Below the pieces are notes generated by a model. It saw nothing but the letters and a program-made list of their open reading frames with translations, was not told the origin of the DNA and did not search any database. This document shows positions 47,864 to 60,000 of a DNA stretch of 64,000 bases, one piece after another. The stretch is from Trifolium pratense (lineage: Eukaryota; Streptophyta; Magnoliopsida; Fabales; Fabaceae): assembly GCF_020283565.1 (NCBI RefSeq), contig NC_060062.1, positions 19,440,127 to 19,504,126 on the forward strand, read 5' to 3'. Numbering within the stretch: the first letter of the stretch is position 1; every line of letters starts with the position of its first letter. The translations under genes were made by a program, and so were the position numbers.

Positions 47864-48249
47864 TTAATTAAGGTATGTTCACGAGGCATATACCATTTTA
47901 TTAATTCAATTATTAAGGGGTAAATTATAAAAACCTAAAAAAATAGTAAACAAAATGAAAAGGAAAGTATTTGATTGGTGAGAATATTCTAAATTTTGAA
48001 CAAAATAAATTGACCGTCCATCAATTGGAAAGTTAAACGTAACTTACGATAGTGATACCTAAATAAAGACAACAAGTAATAAATAACCTTACGTTACACT
48101 TACACTACACAATAAACAAAAATTAAACCGTTCTCTTATACCATCTTCTCTTCTTTCCCTTATTATAACCTCACTCATCTCACAAACACAAAACCAAAAT
48201 AAATCCTATTGCAACGCTTTTCATTATTCATTCACAAACCAAATCCAAA
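47864..48249 (+). promoter_or_regulatory. Promoter and 5' UTR region of the first carboxylesterase
   Basis: AT-rich DNA between the end of the PIF-like element and the ATG at 48250. TTATTATAACC near 48162 is a weak TATA candidate, followed by a CT- and CA-rich leader. The promoter is therefore within 400 bp of a transposon block. Confidence 0.4.
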
Positions 48250-49173
48250 ATGGATCAAAATTCCAACGAAATTCTCCGTGAGTTCCCTAACCTCTTCCGT
48301 CAATACAAAGACGGCCGCATCGAACGCTTTATCGGCACCGAAATCACCCCAACGGGCAACGATCAATTAACCGGCGTGCAATCCAAAGACATTACCATCA
48401 ACGCCGATACCGGCGTTGGAGCTCGTCTCTATCTCCCACCAAACGCCACTCCTTCTCAAAAAATCCCTCTCTTAATCTACATTCACGGTGGCGCTTTCTG
48501 TATCTGCAGTCCTTTCAGTCTAGGCTACAACCGTCACGCCAACAACATCGCCGCAGCAGCAAACGTCGTAGTTTTCTCCGTTCATTATAGGTTAGCACCG
48601 GAACACCCTCTTCCTATTGCTTATGATGATACATGGGAAGCAATTCAATGGATATCAGAAAGTTCTGATCCATGGCTCAAAGATCATGCTGATTACAACG
48701 TTGTTTTCTTCGCCGGAGATAGTGCCGGAGCCAACCTCGCACACAACATGGCGATGCGAGGTGCTTCCGAAGGTTTTGGAGCATTAAAGCTTCAAGGAAT
48801 AGTGTTGATCCATCCTTTCTTTGGAAATGATGAGAAAGATGAGCTTATTGAGTATTTGTATCCGAGTTATGGTGGATTTAATGACCCGAAAATACACGCG
48901 GCGAAGGATCCTAATCTTTCGAGTCTTGGAGTTGGGAGAGTGCTTGTGTTTGTGGCGGAGAAGGATTTTTTGAGAGAAAGAGGGAGGAGTTATTATGAGG
49001 CGGTGAAGAAGAGTGGTTGGAATGGGGAGGCGGAGATGGTGGAGACGGAAGGTGAAGGTCATGTGTTTCATTTGTATGAGCCTGCTAAGGAGAAATCTGT
49101 GAATCTTGTTAAACAGTTTGCATCTTACATGACGCAGATTGAGAAAGACGTTCGATCCTCTTCGTCATTGTGA
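48250..49173 (+). CDS. CXE-type carboxylesterase (alpha/beta hydrolase)
   Basis: Intronless, 307 residues. The oxyanion-hole motif HGGA is at 79-82, RLAPEHPLP at 114-122, and the nucleophile elbow GDSAG at 156-160 with Ser158. The acid is Asp239 (VAEKD) and the base His271 (EGEGHVFH). These define the plant class-III carboxylesterase family (HSL-like), which includes AtCXE proteins, 2-hydroxyisoflavanone dehydratase and the GID1 gibberellin receptors. With an intact Ser-Asp-His triad an esterase is likely; GID1 lacks the catalytic His. No signal peptide, so cytosolic. It is about 20 residues shorter than the two downstream relatives, mainly in the lid region after GIVLIHPFF, and carries a Ser-rich tail. 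The substrate is unknown. Confidence 0.92.
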   Translation: MDQNSNEILREFPNLFRQYKDGRIERFIGTEITPTGNDQLTGVQSKDITINADTGVGARLYLPPNATPSQKIPLLIYIHGGAFCICSPFSLGYNRHANNIAAAANVVVFSVHYRLAPEHPLPIAYDDTWEAIQWISESSDPWLKDHADYNVVFFAGDSAGANLAHNMAMRGASEGFGALKLQGIVLIHPFFGNDEKDELIEYLYPSYGGFNDPKIHAAKDPNLSSLGVGRVLVFVAEKDFLRERGRSYYEAVKKSGWNGEAEMVETEGEGHVFHLYEPAKEKSVNLVKQFASYMTQIEKDVRSSSSL

Positions 49174-49524
49174 ACTTAATCAAAATAGCATGTAGTGTCC
49201 TTGTTGTATATTGACACGAGTACACGACATAAATACATGTGATTATGTTCAATTAGTATCGCTAATTAATATTGTATCTGATGTATGTGTCAGTGTTGAT
49301 ATTTCTTAGGATTAAACAAAATTTTATGGTTGAATTTTAGTCATTGGGATGTGGACAATTGGACCTAAATAATTTATTGTCGTCCTTTGTTATTTGCTTT
49401 TTCTATAGCTACTAGTGGAGTAATTTGTTTCACTTTTGACTTTTTGGTTGTAATTTTGAAAGCTAGAGTACATGTGTGTTGAATTCTTGATAGCCGTGTG
49501 GGCTGAAATGAATCTAGTCATCTA

Positions 49525-49783
49525 CTCCCTCCGTCCCAAAAAGAATGACCCATTTTGAATATATGCACTATTCATATATATTGTTTTGACCATATTTTTC
49601 TACTAATAAATAAAAATAAATATTAACATATAAGATGTTGTTAGATTCGTCTCGATGAGTATTTTCAAAATATCAATTTTTTATAATTTTTACTATTATA
49701 CAATTAAAGATATTAGTCGCCAAAGTTATGCATTGGCATGCGTGTTTCGGTCAACTGGGTCATTCTTTTTGGGACGGAGGGAG
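49525..49783. mobile_element. Stowaway-type MITE, 259 bp
   Basis: CTCCCTCCGTCCCAAAAAGA at the left and its complement at the right (TCTTTTTGGGACGGAGGGAG), flanked by TA. The inverted match extends into AATGACCCA/TGGGTCATT. Confidence 0.85.
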
Positions 49784-50198
49784 TACTATTTTATTTTGCA
49801 AAAATATTGTTTGTTGCATACGGAAAATAAACACAAATGGATACGGTCTACATACTCTTCACGTATGGAATTGGATCTGGTGCAGTCATTTTTCCATGCA
49901 GTCGTTTAATAGTCGTCCGATTATGATCGGACAGTTTAAACAAATACAGTCAATATATAATAGTTTAAATCATAATCGTCTGATCTTAATCGAACGGCTA
50001 TAGATATCCTGACTGCATGACTGCACCGAAAAAGAGACTGCACGGAATCCGAATCTCCAAGTATATTTGATCAAATGCCAAAAAGTATGATGTCAGTTTT
50101 GTTTGCCTTCCCTACTATTGACGGGCCTGAGTTAGGGAATGAGGGAATATTCAAAAACGAGTCTCTATTTTAAGGGATAATTTGGTAGAAAATTAGTG

Positions 50199-50654
50199 TT
50201 TGAAGTAAGATTGTCAGAATCGGATCGGTCATCGAACAGGCGAGCTTACCGGTTTAATTAATATATAAATAAAAATATATGAATAGTTGCTTAATATTTC
50301 ATAATTTCACACATTAAAAAGATAAAATATCACAAGTCAAAATAAAATAAAACTTATAATTCAAACCAAATGAAAAACAGATGAAAAACAAAAACATTTC
50401 CTATTCCTACGACGTCGTTGTTTTGTTTCAGAATTTTTTTTTTTTAAAAAAAAAAAGGTTAAAACAACGTCGTCTTGCCATGTTTTTTTTTTTTAAAAAA
50501 AAAAACAGCAAAATCGCTTGGGCCGGTTCAACCCCGGTTCACGCGTTTTTTTGTCGGTCGGTTTCCTGTCCGTTTTTTCTTAAAACCAAACCGTTTTCAT
50601 GACCGGTTCACGGTCCGACCGTCCGGTCCGATTTTGATAACCTAGGTTTGAAGT
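50199..50654. mobile_element. hAT-like MITE with 8-bp target duplication
   Basis: Direct repeats TTTGAAGT (50199-50206, 50647-50654) enclose an element with imperfect inverted ends: AGATTGTCAGAATCGGA, and on the complement GGTTATCAAAATCGGA. Inside, GACGTCGTTGTTTTG (50410) and its near complement (50462) form a long A/T-looped hairpin. The right part is rich in CCGGTTC/CGGTCCG words. Confidence 0.7.
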
Positions 50655-51810
50655 CATGATCACTTGTCATGGTCTTTTTAACATTTGTTATACTTATGAT
50701 GATTCATAAAAGACATTTGTTATACTTTTCAACTGGTCGAATAAACCACTAAATTAATCATTCATTTACATGTCACTAACTTTGTTAAAGTTTATACATA
50801 TTGGTCCTTTTGATTCTGTTAGGGACTATATTGATAGAGCCGTTCAAAAAAAAAAAGACTATATTGATAGTAAGTTTATTAAGTTAGACACATGTTAACG
50901 TATTTCTTATTAAAATACAGGGACTTAATTGTAAGTGGCAAAATATATGAAATAAATTGACAAATTAATAAAGTCACATAACTTTTTGAGTCAAAGATAT
51001 ATTTGAGATTGCCTTATAGAGTCAAAGACCAATTTGCTGGTATTGTTTTCTAGAATATAGTTTTCTCTCAATTTATTTAGTCTTTTACCATTTCCTCTCA
51101 CATGTGTATATTTGGTTCCACTTTTGAAAGAGTCAAAAGTAATTTTAGAGGTAGAGAATTGATTTTGATATGTTTAGTTTTTTAGAGTAGAATTAATATA
51201 GTCTAAAAAAACTTCGAATTTTTTTTGACAAAAACAAAATTATATTCATTCATTCAAATTGATAAAATACATCAAATACAACCACATAATCAACATCGCT
51301 AAAAACGTAAAAGATGAATCTGCAAACAAACCCCACAACATTCAAGTTAATAGCATACAACGATAAAATGCCTACAACAAATAATATGATAAAATTAGAG
51401 GCACCAGAGTATTCATGCCTCCAGATTTGCAGCGTTGATGTCCAAATCATTGGTTGAATCTGTAATTAACTGAAGCCGAATTTTCAATAGAAATCAAATG
51501 AACACCGCAACAATACGGGACAACAAAAACGTCGCACAATAACAACACAACGCCGCACTCAGACGGCGAAATCACAAAAAAAAACACCAAAGAAAAAAAC
51601 TTGATCAATGTGAATATCACTTTTTTATATTAAAAGAAGAAAAAAAAAACATATGTAGAGGGGTGATTCTTGATAAAAAAATGACCTAAAATCACCCATC
51701 TCCGATGAACAAAGGAGAAGAGTGCTAAGGAAAAAGAGAGAATTTTTTCTCACCAGAAAACTAGGGCCAGCAAGAACAACAAAAAAAACTACTTAAAACT
51801 AGAAATCGTA

Positions 51811-52079
51811 CTCTCTTATTCCTAAATAAATGACATAGTTGATCACACTGTCAATGCACAATTTTGATTATTAATAATTAATATATTTAGTTATCTATTA
51901 CTGCATTACAAATTACAAAAAAAAAAATTATATTTTAAAATATTCATCGACACAAATCAACCAACGTTTTATATGCTAATAATTGTATTTTTATATTAGT
52001 AGAAAATATGGTTAATGTATATTTTATAAATTGCCCACATAGTTAAACTATTTCATTTATTTTGAGACAAAAGAGATAG
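51811..52079. mobile_element. Stowaway-like MITE, diverged
   Basis: The left end TACTCTCTTATTCCTAAATA then AATGACATAGTT, and the complement of the right end TATCTCTTTTGTCTCAAAAT then AAATGAAATAGTT. The inverted match is imperfect but long. Confidence 0.5.
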
Positions 52080-52118
52080 TTTTTATTTTTAGACAAAAGA
52101 GACAAAAGAGATATGTCT

Positions 52119-55100
52119 TTGGGAGCACTAGTTAAGAAAACAAAAAGATGATATAATATTGAAAGTAGTGATATTCAATAGGTGACAACTTGCCTACCCA
52201 TTTTATAAAATTGGGCTAGGTGACCCATCTTAAATGTCTTAATTATATTGGTCCACCAAATTATCATTTATAATATTATTAAAATATAGTTAATTTTCAA
52301 TTGTGACAACACAACTTTTAAAAATTGTAAATACACCTATGTTTCAATTCATGTTTTCTATCATTCTCTTTGGATATTGTTTTTTTACGCATCATTCATC
52401 CATTCTCTTCCATATTCTTCCTCTCTTGATGTGCATCTTTAGTATTCTCAAAAATCTCTTTTTACTTCTTCTCTAAATGCATATTTTTCTTCTTATTCAA
52501 ATTCTTCTCTTACATAATGGGTAACATGATTTATATATCAAATTCGGGTATTTTCTTCAACAAATCTGAATAGTTCTTCAATAAATCTGGATATTTGTTC
52601 TTCAAATTATGACAAATTTTGATTTTAGTATTTGATTTAACACATTTTTAATTGAAATTAAAATAAAAAATGTATTAGAAATTATTTGTATGATGTTTCT
52701 GAGTTATTAAATGTGGTTTTTTATGTTAAAATTGGCCTGCAACGTGCGAGATCTAGATCTGCGGCGGATCAGAATTCGGGTCAAAGTGACCCGCTAGAGG
52801 TTGAGGATGAACTTTCTTTTCTGTCGTTGGTTTTAACGTATATATATTAGGATACGAAAGAGAGACATAACTAATACATTTGGTGCAGCGGTTACTCAAC
52901 TGGTTATACAATGAAGAGGTTCTGGGTTCAAGTCTTGTTTAAGGCAATTTTTTGTTCAATTTTATTAATTTTTATTTTAAAAATAATTAGATTTTTGTGT
53001 CAAAAAATTAATAATAATTAGATTTGTTCCTTCTTTTTTGACAAAAAAAAAAAGCTAACTTGGACTAACAATTATTATAAATGTGAAGTTTAAATTAACA
53101 AGATTGAAATGTCTTATTGTCGAAATTCAAATGTTTTATCAATTTCACTATCATATTAAAGTTGGTTTAATCTATGCATAAAAAATATAACACAACAAAA
53201 AAAATGATGGTAAATTGATTTTTTTAAAATTATTGGTTGCGAGTTCAATCCTTGATTAAACCAATTTAAAAATATGAACTAAGTATGGTAATGTTCTGAA
53301 CTGGGCCAAAAGCTGGCCCAAATCTGCTCCTGCTCAGACTACAAGAGGACGACCCAATAACACATGGCCTCCTCGTCCACGTCAACACATGATGTGGCCT
53401 CCTCGACACGGCATCACACCACGACTATCACGTGCTCTTCTACTCAAGGACGGCGCGTTCGCGGGTTAGCCCGTGGTCCGCCTTTTTTTATATATAATTA
53501 ATTACAAAATTTATCAGATATAAATAACTTGGTTCATGTCCAAATTCAACTTTTTTAACCACAAAAAAAAGAAAAAACTTATTCTAAAACCTAATTATAA
53601 AAAGCAACAACACACTCCAATTTTAATCAAGTAGACAACAACACAAAACATCGGGATTCAGGTTCTTCTACTTAGAATCTTTTGTTCTTTTTCACTATCT
53701 TTTACTTTGTCTGTATATACATTTGCTAGTATTTAAAAGATATATGTCCAAATGGGTAGTTATTTTTCTTGGGGGTATTTTTCCGCTATTATGTTTTGAA
53801 TAATTTAGTTACCTTAATGTGATTTAGTTAAGTTGAATCTGTTAATCTTTTTATGCTTTTTTGGGTACATGTAGAAAGTTTTTCTCACTAAAATGGACGG
53901 TACAAAAATGACGATAAGAATCAGTTGAATTTGATTTTAGTTGCATTACTTACAAAGAGAAGATAGATAAACTCAATGATATCACAAACTTTATTTATTT
54001 TTATTTGTTAGTTACAATTTATATGTTATAACATAAAATTATTAATAATATATTTTTTTATGCTTTCATAATTCATTATATCAATATTTTACTAATTTAG
54101 TTTACTTTTTTGAAAAAAGTGATTTTTTATTTTTTTTTGTAATAGTCCGCGGGTTAACCGTTTAACCCGCGGGCTTATGCGGACCGGACTCGAGCTTAAT
54201 ATTATAACTCGTCTATATTTGCCAACGGGCTTGTTCGCCCCGTTTAATATACGGGTTTATACGGGGCAGGCTAGCCCGCATACCCAGCTGTAGTTGTGAG
54301 TTCAATCCTTAGTTAAACCAAGTTTTCTGTAAAATTTTGTTTTTTTTGAACAAACTAAAATTTTGTTAATTTTTATTTTAAAAACCAACTAAATTTGTTT
54401 CGTCTTCTTTTTTCATTTTTTTAAAAAAATGTTAACTTGAACTAATGATCAATCAAATAATTAAAAAATATATATTTTTCTTAAAATAGTTTTAACAAAT
54501 TTTTTTTAAAAATATTATAATTAGCTGACGTGGAATTAAAAATAAATATTTTTATGTTTCTCATTAATAATTCTAAAATTTTATGTTTTATTCGAAAACT
54601 GACCCTCGACTACCATTAAAAATAGGTCTCTTTAATTAATGCACTAGAATTGGAATGAATTATTTGATTTTACTCAATAAAGATACAAATGGAACTGTGT
54701 ATTTAATAAAAAATAAATTTAATGAATGTTTTTTATAAAAAAAGAGAAAACTCGTGAAGACTTTAAAATTAATGTATATTTTGTGTACTTATATTTAACG
54801 AAACATTTTTTTTTGTACAAAAACATATTTTTATCTATGCGATATGATAAAAATTTGTAAAAATTCATATTTTTTATCCGATATGATAAAAATACCAACA
54901 TAAGTATTAAATAACGTGACAACACATTATTAGATGCATGTGTAACATAATATTAGACTAATAATGCACAACAATTAAACTAAAAAAATTAAAGTATATT
55001 GTTAAAAAAAATAGGGTATATAGAATTACAGGGTACTCCCTCCGTCCCAAAATATAAGCAAAAAGTGGTCTTTGGTTAAAAATTTAGTCCAAATACATTT

Positions 55101-56340
55101 ATTTTGGTTGACCACTTTTTGCTTATATTTTGAGACGGAGGGAATATTTATTTTGACAAATAAAGGGAGTACCGGCGTACTGCTACGCCTAGCCTTTGCC
55201 ATGGGAGAGAGCAAACGTTTGAGTTTTCAACAAATAGAAATAAATGCAAGACACTTGAAAATTGTGAAAGTATTTAATATTTAATTACAAATATAAGGTG
55301 TTATATTTTTGAACAATATAAGATGTTATATTTTATAAAAACTTTAAAGCAGGAATTTTTTTAAAAAAAATATGTCATAAAAAATAAAGCTCGTTAAATA
55401 GAGTGCAACGCAAAAAAAGCCATAAAAAACGGACACTTATAGCGATCACACTCTCCCTCACTCTCTCTAACCTGCAAGTGGGCTTGACACGCTAATGAAC
55501 AGTACCATCTTCAACCTCTGGCGGGTCGATCCACGACCAGAAACCGGGTCAAAACGTGGATCACGACCCGGAATCGATATCTTTCGTTTTTCAGCCCCGT
55601 TTCACACGATTTTTTGTGTGTTTCAACCGGAATACAATTTCTAATGATTTTAACACAAAATTATCAAGTCTTAAATATCAAAACATGATATTTAAGGAGC
55701 AATTCGTGAATCCCATAAACAAAGGTTTTTCATTGATTTCTCTATCCATGGTTGTCGAAAATTCACGAAATTTGTGGCGTTAAATTCGTAAAATCATGAT
55801 CTACAGATGTCATATAATTCTTCATTTCAGTTTGTTGCATATTAAGATCCGAAAATTTGACAAATACAAAAACGAAAATGAAAAAGAAGCAGAATACTAT
55901 AGTTTAGTTGAAAACAAGGAAGAAGTTCATTTGCAAACATGAAGAAGAGGATCCCCTAGTAGCTCATTGAACTGAAGTTGTAGATTGAACTTGTAGTTGT
56001 GTTTGCAGAATATTAAGAATATTATTTCACTGCTTGTGATTGTATATTTTTTCCTTAGTGGAATGAAAAATTTGTGGGTGTTTTTGCAATTATACAAATT
56101 TAACATACTAATATTGTAAAATATATATTTCTATAACATAAATAATAGATGAAAAAATGAATGGTTTTGATTAGTGCCAACTAGGATGGGTCACTCTACC
56201 CATTTTAGTGGAATGGGTAGTTAAGAATTTGCCTATTCAATATCTGAAAATTTTAAAAAGTGATATTTTTTATATAAAATTTTACTTTTCTTTCTATTTT
56301 CCTTAACTAGTGCTCAGTGGCACCGGTTAACATGACCCTT
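52119..56340. mobile_element. Possible Mutator-like element with long degenerate inverted ends, 4.2 kb
   Basis: The left end reads GGAGCACTAGTTAAG, ATATTCAATAGG, CTACCCATTTTATAAAATTG and GGTGACCCATC. The right end has, inverted, GAGCACTAGTTAAG, ATATTGAATAGG, CTACCCATTCCACTAAAATG and GTGACCCATCC. The inverted block is about 130-180 bp. No transposase frame is found. Inside are GC-rich patches with CGCGGGTTAACC-type words (53455-53490, 54145-54290), a tRNA-like motif (52885-52950), a GGGTCAAA-rich patch (55480-55600) and a Stowaway. It may be a non-autonomous or sequence-capturing element. Confidence 0.5.
55036..55143. mobile_element. Stowaway MITE, 108 bp
   Basis: CTCCCTCCGTCCCAAAATAT at the left and its near complement at the right (ATATTTTGAGACGGAGGGA). 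The arms (GCAAAAAGTGGTC / GACCACTTTTTGC) nearly meet, so it folds into one hairpin. It is nested in the 4.2-kb element. Confidence 0.85.
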
Positions 56341-56619
56341 TTAAAATTGTTGTTTATACTTTATACTCCAAATTTATTATTCAACTCATTTTTAGATAAA
56401 AATAAATATAAGATTTTTTCTATTATAACCCTTAATAATTTTAGGTATATACCCAATAACCAATGAGAACAAGTCATATATGAAGTAAAACTTGGTTGAA
56501 AATTAGTTATGGATAACACATGAAAATCTATTTATGTGGCTTGTTATAATCGGTTATTTAATAAATAGAGTAGTGTAGATCTCACCTATATATAAATTAC
56601 TTTAGTTCCAAGCCTAATC

Positions 56620-57010
56620 TTACCTGATCAGAACGGACGTGACTGGTGGTGAACGTGGGGATTTGGTTGTACCTGCAGACACTCCGACGTTCAAGTTAGT
56701 ATTTGCATGAAATGAAAGTTCTAGAGTTAGGATATAATGTATCTGATTCCTGTGCACGAGAGAAGTATATATAGTCCCCAGTGGGAAGCCAATACCATCA
56801 ATGCGTAATTGCGACATCAATCATTATCGGAATAACGGCTGAAAAGTCATGATTAACAGTAAATGTCAATTATTTTGTTGACCTTCGCTACATAAGAACT
56901 AACTTTTGTGGCTGTTGGGCAGGAGATCGTCGCTGAGCCATCGCCATATTAGGCTGAATTCGACATCCAAGTGGGCCAAATTCGACATTGATTTGGGCTT
57001 AGGCCCATTT
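56620..57010 (-). mobile_element. Ty3/gypsy LTR-like block upstream of a carboxylesterase
   Basis: Read on the minus strand: CGAATTTGGCCCACTTGG, a TATA site CTATATATACTTCTCTCGTG, CAGGAATCAGATAC, ACTTGAACGTCGGAGTGTCT and GCAGGTACAACC. This order matches plant gypsy LTRs (ACTTGAGCGTCGGAGTG then GCAGGTAC). It lies 170-560 bp upstream of the start codon at 57176, pointing away from it. A short open frame inside is part of this block, not a gene. Confidence 0.55.
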
Positions 57011-57118
57011 ATTTTTATTTTTTTTGTAAGAACCATTGAACAAAATCAAACTCTTCTTTTCATTTTCAAATAAATAAATAAATTCACTCAAAATCCAGTT
57101 TTTCCAACCAAACATACA

Positions 57119-57126
57119 CTATAAAA
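57119..57126 (+). promoter_or_regulatory. TATA box of carboxylesterase at 57176
   Basis: CTATAAAA lies 50 bp before the ATG, the only strong TATA site near the gene. The same site is kept in the duplicate at about 63404-63411. Confidence 0.55.
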
Positions 57127-57175
57127 ACAAGAAACCCTCGGTTGATTTTCTTCACTATTTCTCAATTCCATTTCA

Positions 57176-58144
57176 ATGGATTCAAGCTCTAGCGAAATAG
57201 CTCAGGATCTCTCACCCCTACTCAAAATCTACAAAGATGGTCGCATAGAGAGACTCTTAGGATGTGAAATCATTCCCCCATCTTTTGATCCAACAACAAA
57301 CGTTGAATCAAAAGACATCTTAATCTCAAAAGACCAAAACATCTCCGCAAGAATCTTCATTCCTAAACCCAACAACAAAAATCCAATCCAAAACCTTAAA
57401 AAACTCCCTCTCCTTGTTTACTTCCATGGTGGTGGTTTCTGCATAGAAACATCATCATCACCACAGTACCACAATTTCCTCAACTCCATTGTTTCTCAAG
57501 CTCAAATAATAGCAGTTTCAGTTGATTACAGAAGAGCACCAGAACATCCTCTTCCTATTGCATACGAAGATTCATGGACTTCTCTCAAATGGGTCGCTTC
57601 TCATTTAAATGGAAACGGTTCTGATGAATGGATAAATCGTTATGCCGATTTTGAGAAAGTGTTCTTAGCTGGAGATAGTGCTGGAGCAAACATTGCACAC
57701 AACGTGTGTATTCGTGTTGGAACTGAAGGACTTCATGGGATTAATGTTGAAGGGATTGTTTTGGTTCATTCTTTTTTCTGGGGTGTGGAAAGGATTGGAT
57801 CCGAAACTAAACAATCTGAACATTTGGATTTTGTTGATAATTTGTGGCGGTTTGTGTATCCGACAAGTTTGGGATCCGATGACCCGTTGTTGAATCCGGG
57901 TTTTGATTCGAATTTGGGGAAGTTGAGTTGTAAGAGAGTGTTGGTTTGTGTTGCTGAGAATGATTTGTTGAAGGATAGGGGTTGGTATTATAAAGAGTTG
58001 CTTGAGAAAATTGGTTGGGGTGGTGTTGTTGAAGTGATTGAGACAAAAGGTGAAGGACATGTTTTTCATCTGTTTAATTCAAAGTGTGATAATGCTGTCT
58101 CTTTGTTTAATCAAATTGCTTCCTTTATTAATCATAGTGGTTAA
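57176..58144 (+). CDS. CXE-type carboxylesterase, HIDH-like numbering
   Basis: Intronless, 322 residues. HGGG is at 84-87, YRRAPEHPLP at 118-127, GDSAG at 166-170 (nucleophile Ser168), Asp263 in VAEND, and His295 in KGEGHVFH. The triad positions 168, 263 and 295 coincide with those I recall for legume 2-hydroxyisoflavanone dehydratase, where residue 168 is Thr. With Ser here, a true carboxylesterase is more likely than a dehydratase, although such enzymes share activities. Residues 148-165 (GSDEWINRYADFEKVFLA) match the family core. There is no targeting peptide. It is paralogous to the gene at 60001 and is the parent of the truncated copy at 63462. The LTR-like block upstream may influence its expression. 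Confidence 0.93.
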   Translation: MDSSSSEIAQDLSPLLKIYKDGRIERLLGCEIIPPSFDPTTNVESKDILISKDQNISARIFIPKPNNKNPIQNLKKLPLLVYFHGGGFCIETSSSPQYHNFLNSIVSQAQIIAVSVDYRRAPEHPLPIAYEDSWTSLKWVASHLNGNGSDEWINRYADFEKVFLAGDSAGANIAHNVCIRVGTEGLHGINVEGIVLVHSFFWGVERIGSETKQSEHLDFVDNLWRFVYPTSLGSDDPLLNPGFDSNLGKLSCKRVLVCVAENDLLKDRGWYYKELLEKIGWGGVVEVIETKGEGHVFHLFNSKCDNAVSLFNQIASFINHSG

Positions 58145-60000
58145 GTTATGTATGTAGTTTTGCGGAACAAATTAGTATGATTATATGAATAATGTAATTT
58201 AAATGGTCATTTGAGGACTATCTAGTTAACATCCTCTAAGCACTTGTTTGTTTTATGTCTATTGTGAATTGTGCAGCAATTTAATTTTAGCAACAGCTCA
58301 AGACATTATATTATATATGTAAGGTTGAAGTTCAAATCCGATCATTTCATTTATCATCCTAAGAATGAATTTTTTTTCACTAAATTACTTGAAAAAAAAA
58401 TAAAAATTAGCAATTCTGATTTAATTAAGAACGACTCCTAATTGTGTTTGGAATCTTAAGTATGATTCTAGTTGATCATGAGTTTCTTCACACCAAAATT
58501 TGGGAGCAATTCACAAGAAAATCATTTTGCTTCACAAGCTTGTATTTATCGTATGCATCATTAGTTAATAATTAATATAATCAAATTAAACCTCTTTATT
58601 TGGATCATTGTGATTGTAGCTATCAATTTAACTGTTTTTTGTTTATCAATTTTTATGGAACATTGCCTTGCCGACCTAAAAAAATTTCTTTGTAACCTTT
58701 GTCACTAACTAGGTCAGGTTTAGAATATTATAATGTCATTTTCTTCTAAATATGTCATTTATCCTCAATGTGTAGATTTTTAATTGGAGAGAAAATATAT
58801 GATAAACACTTGAAAGTCAACAATGAAGAATTCTCAACTAAACAATTGATGTATGACAAAAAACATTCATTGATTTGGGTCCCTTCTATCGGAATGACAA
58901 TAATGTTTGACTATACTAGCCACAACGACAAGTATTTCTCCGCATGACGTGCAAACTCTGCTCGGGGCATAATTTTTTTAACATATTATAGATATAATGT
59001 TTTCATGATCGCTTAAAAAAGATTAATCTCCGTCGATGAATTTATAAGGTATGGATTCTTCTCTCCCAATTAAATTTGAATTTTCCCATATTTAGGAGCT
59101 ACAATTCGAACCTCTTACTATATCTTAAGAGTTCATGTCACTTTCTAAAATACATTTTTTCTTCTTAATCCCTTGGAGTTAGAGTGGTTGCAAGATTTTT
59201 TTATTTACAAATTAAATTAAAAAACAAACCATATTTAAGAGTTTTTTCCTTAAATCTCAAAACTATAAAATAGGTTTTATAATTGATGTTTTTGTTTAAC
59301 TCTAACACGCCACCACTGTTGTTAGTTGATCATTAATTCGAATATACTTAAAATCATCACTTCAACAACCAAAAACCAACACTCAATTCATTCATATTTA
59401 ATTACGAAACCAACCACCACCAACCATGACATTGACTACCGTTGATCACCACTCTTTCTAGCTCCGGTAACCAATATGCTCATCACCGACTCCACTCTTA
59501 CCGCCAATCTAACCATCAACAACCATCACTAGCTCTAACCACTCCATCATTCTACGATTATCAATCCAACCACCAACAACCACCACTCTGACCACCAACA
59601 ATCACCACTACAACCATCGCCGATCACAACTCCATTCACCCAATTAGCAAATCACAATTGACTACTACTCTAACCAATGTAATGTTATAAGAAATTAAAA
59701 TGCTGTAAAAATTCATACTCATAGACATTTATTATTAATTTTTGGAATGGAAATGTATATGACAATTCACAACTTTACTACATCACCTGCTTTTGTATGA
59801 TTTTAAAATTACTTTCTTCACTGTAATTGTTTATTTTGAAGCAGTCTTTATTTTTTTCTACTAGCAGAATACAAGCAGCCTGAAGAAGGAATACATAAAA
59901 CCAACATGAGGAACAACATAACAAATTAAAAAGCATATAATAGAAAACAAAATAACGGAACACATAATACACTATATATTCCACTTATACCATGATATTT
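58145..60000. other. Intergenic region between convergent carboxylesterases
   Basis: The genes at 57176 (plus) and 60001 (minus) converge here. No gene is seen. At 59430-59640 there is low-complexity ACC/ATC-rich sequence (CACCACCAACC-like). Tracts near 58300-58390 resemble short dispersed repeats. Confidence 0.5.

Larger units (their letters stand above)
49174..52118. other. Intergenic region with MITEs
   Basis: No gene is seen. It contains a Stowaway-like element (49525-49783), a hAT-like MITE (50207-50646) and a Stowaway-like element (51811-52079). At 51220-51800 there is A-rich sequence with transposon-like words; the short minus-strand open frame there is not recognisable. Confidence 0.45.
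56442..57630 (+). repeat. Source copy of a 1.2-kb segmental duplication
   Basis: This interval, running from ATACCCAATAACCAATGAGA through the promoter and about the first 145 codons of the carboxylesterase at 57176, recurs at 62705-63895 in the same orientation with few differences. The spacing is about 6.26 kb and the inverted paralogue at 60001 lies between. Confidence 0.9.

Noticed and set aside
51250..51450. 66-residue minus-strand open frame
   Set aside because: Hydrophobic and AT-driven, in repeat-like sequence, without a recognisable motif.
56620..56820. Minus-strand open frame repeated at 62882-63100
   Set aside because: Conservation comes from the recent duplication, and the sequence reads as an LTR-like block; the Pro run in the second copy is the 25-G tract.
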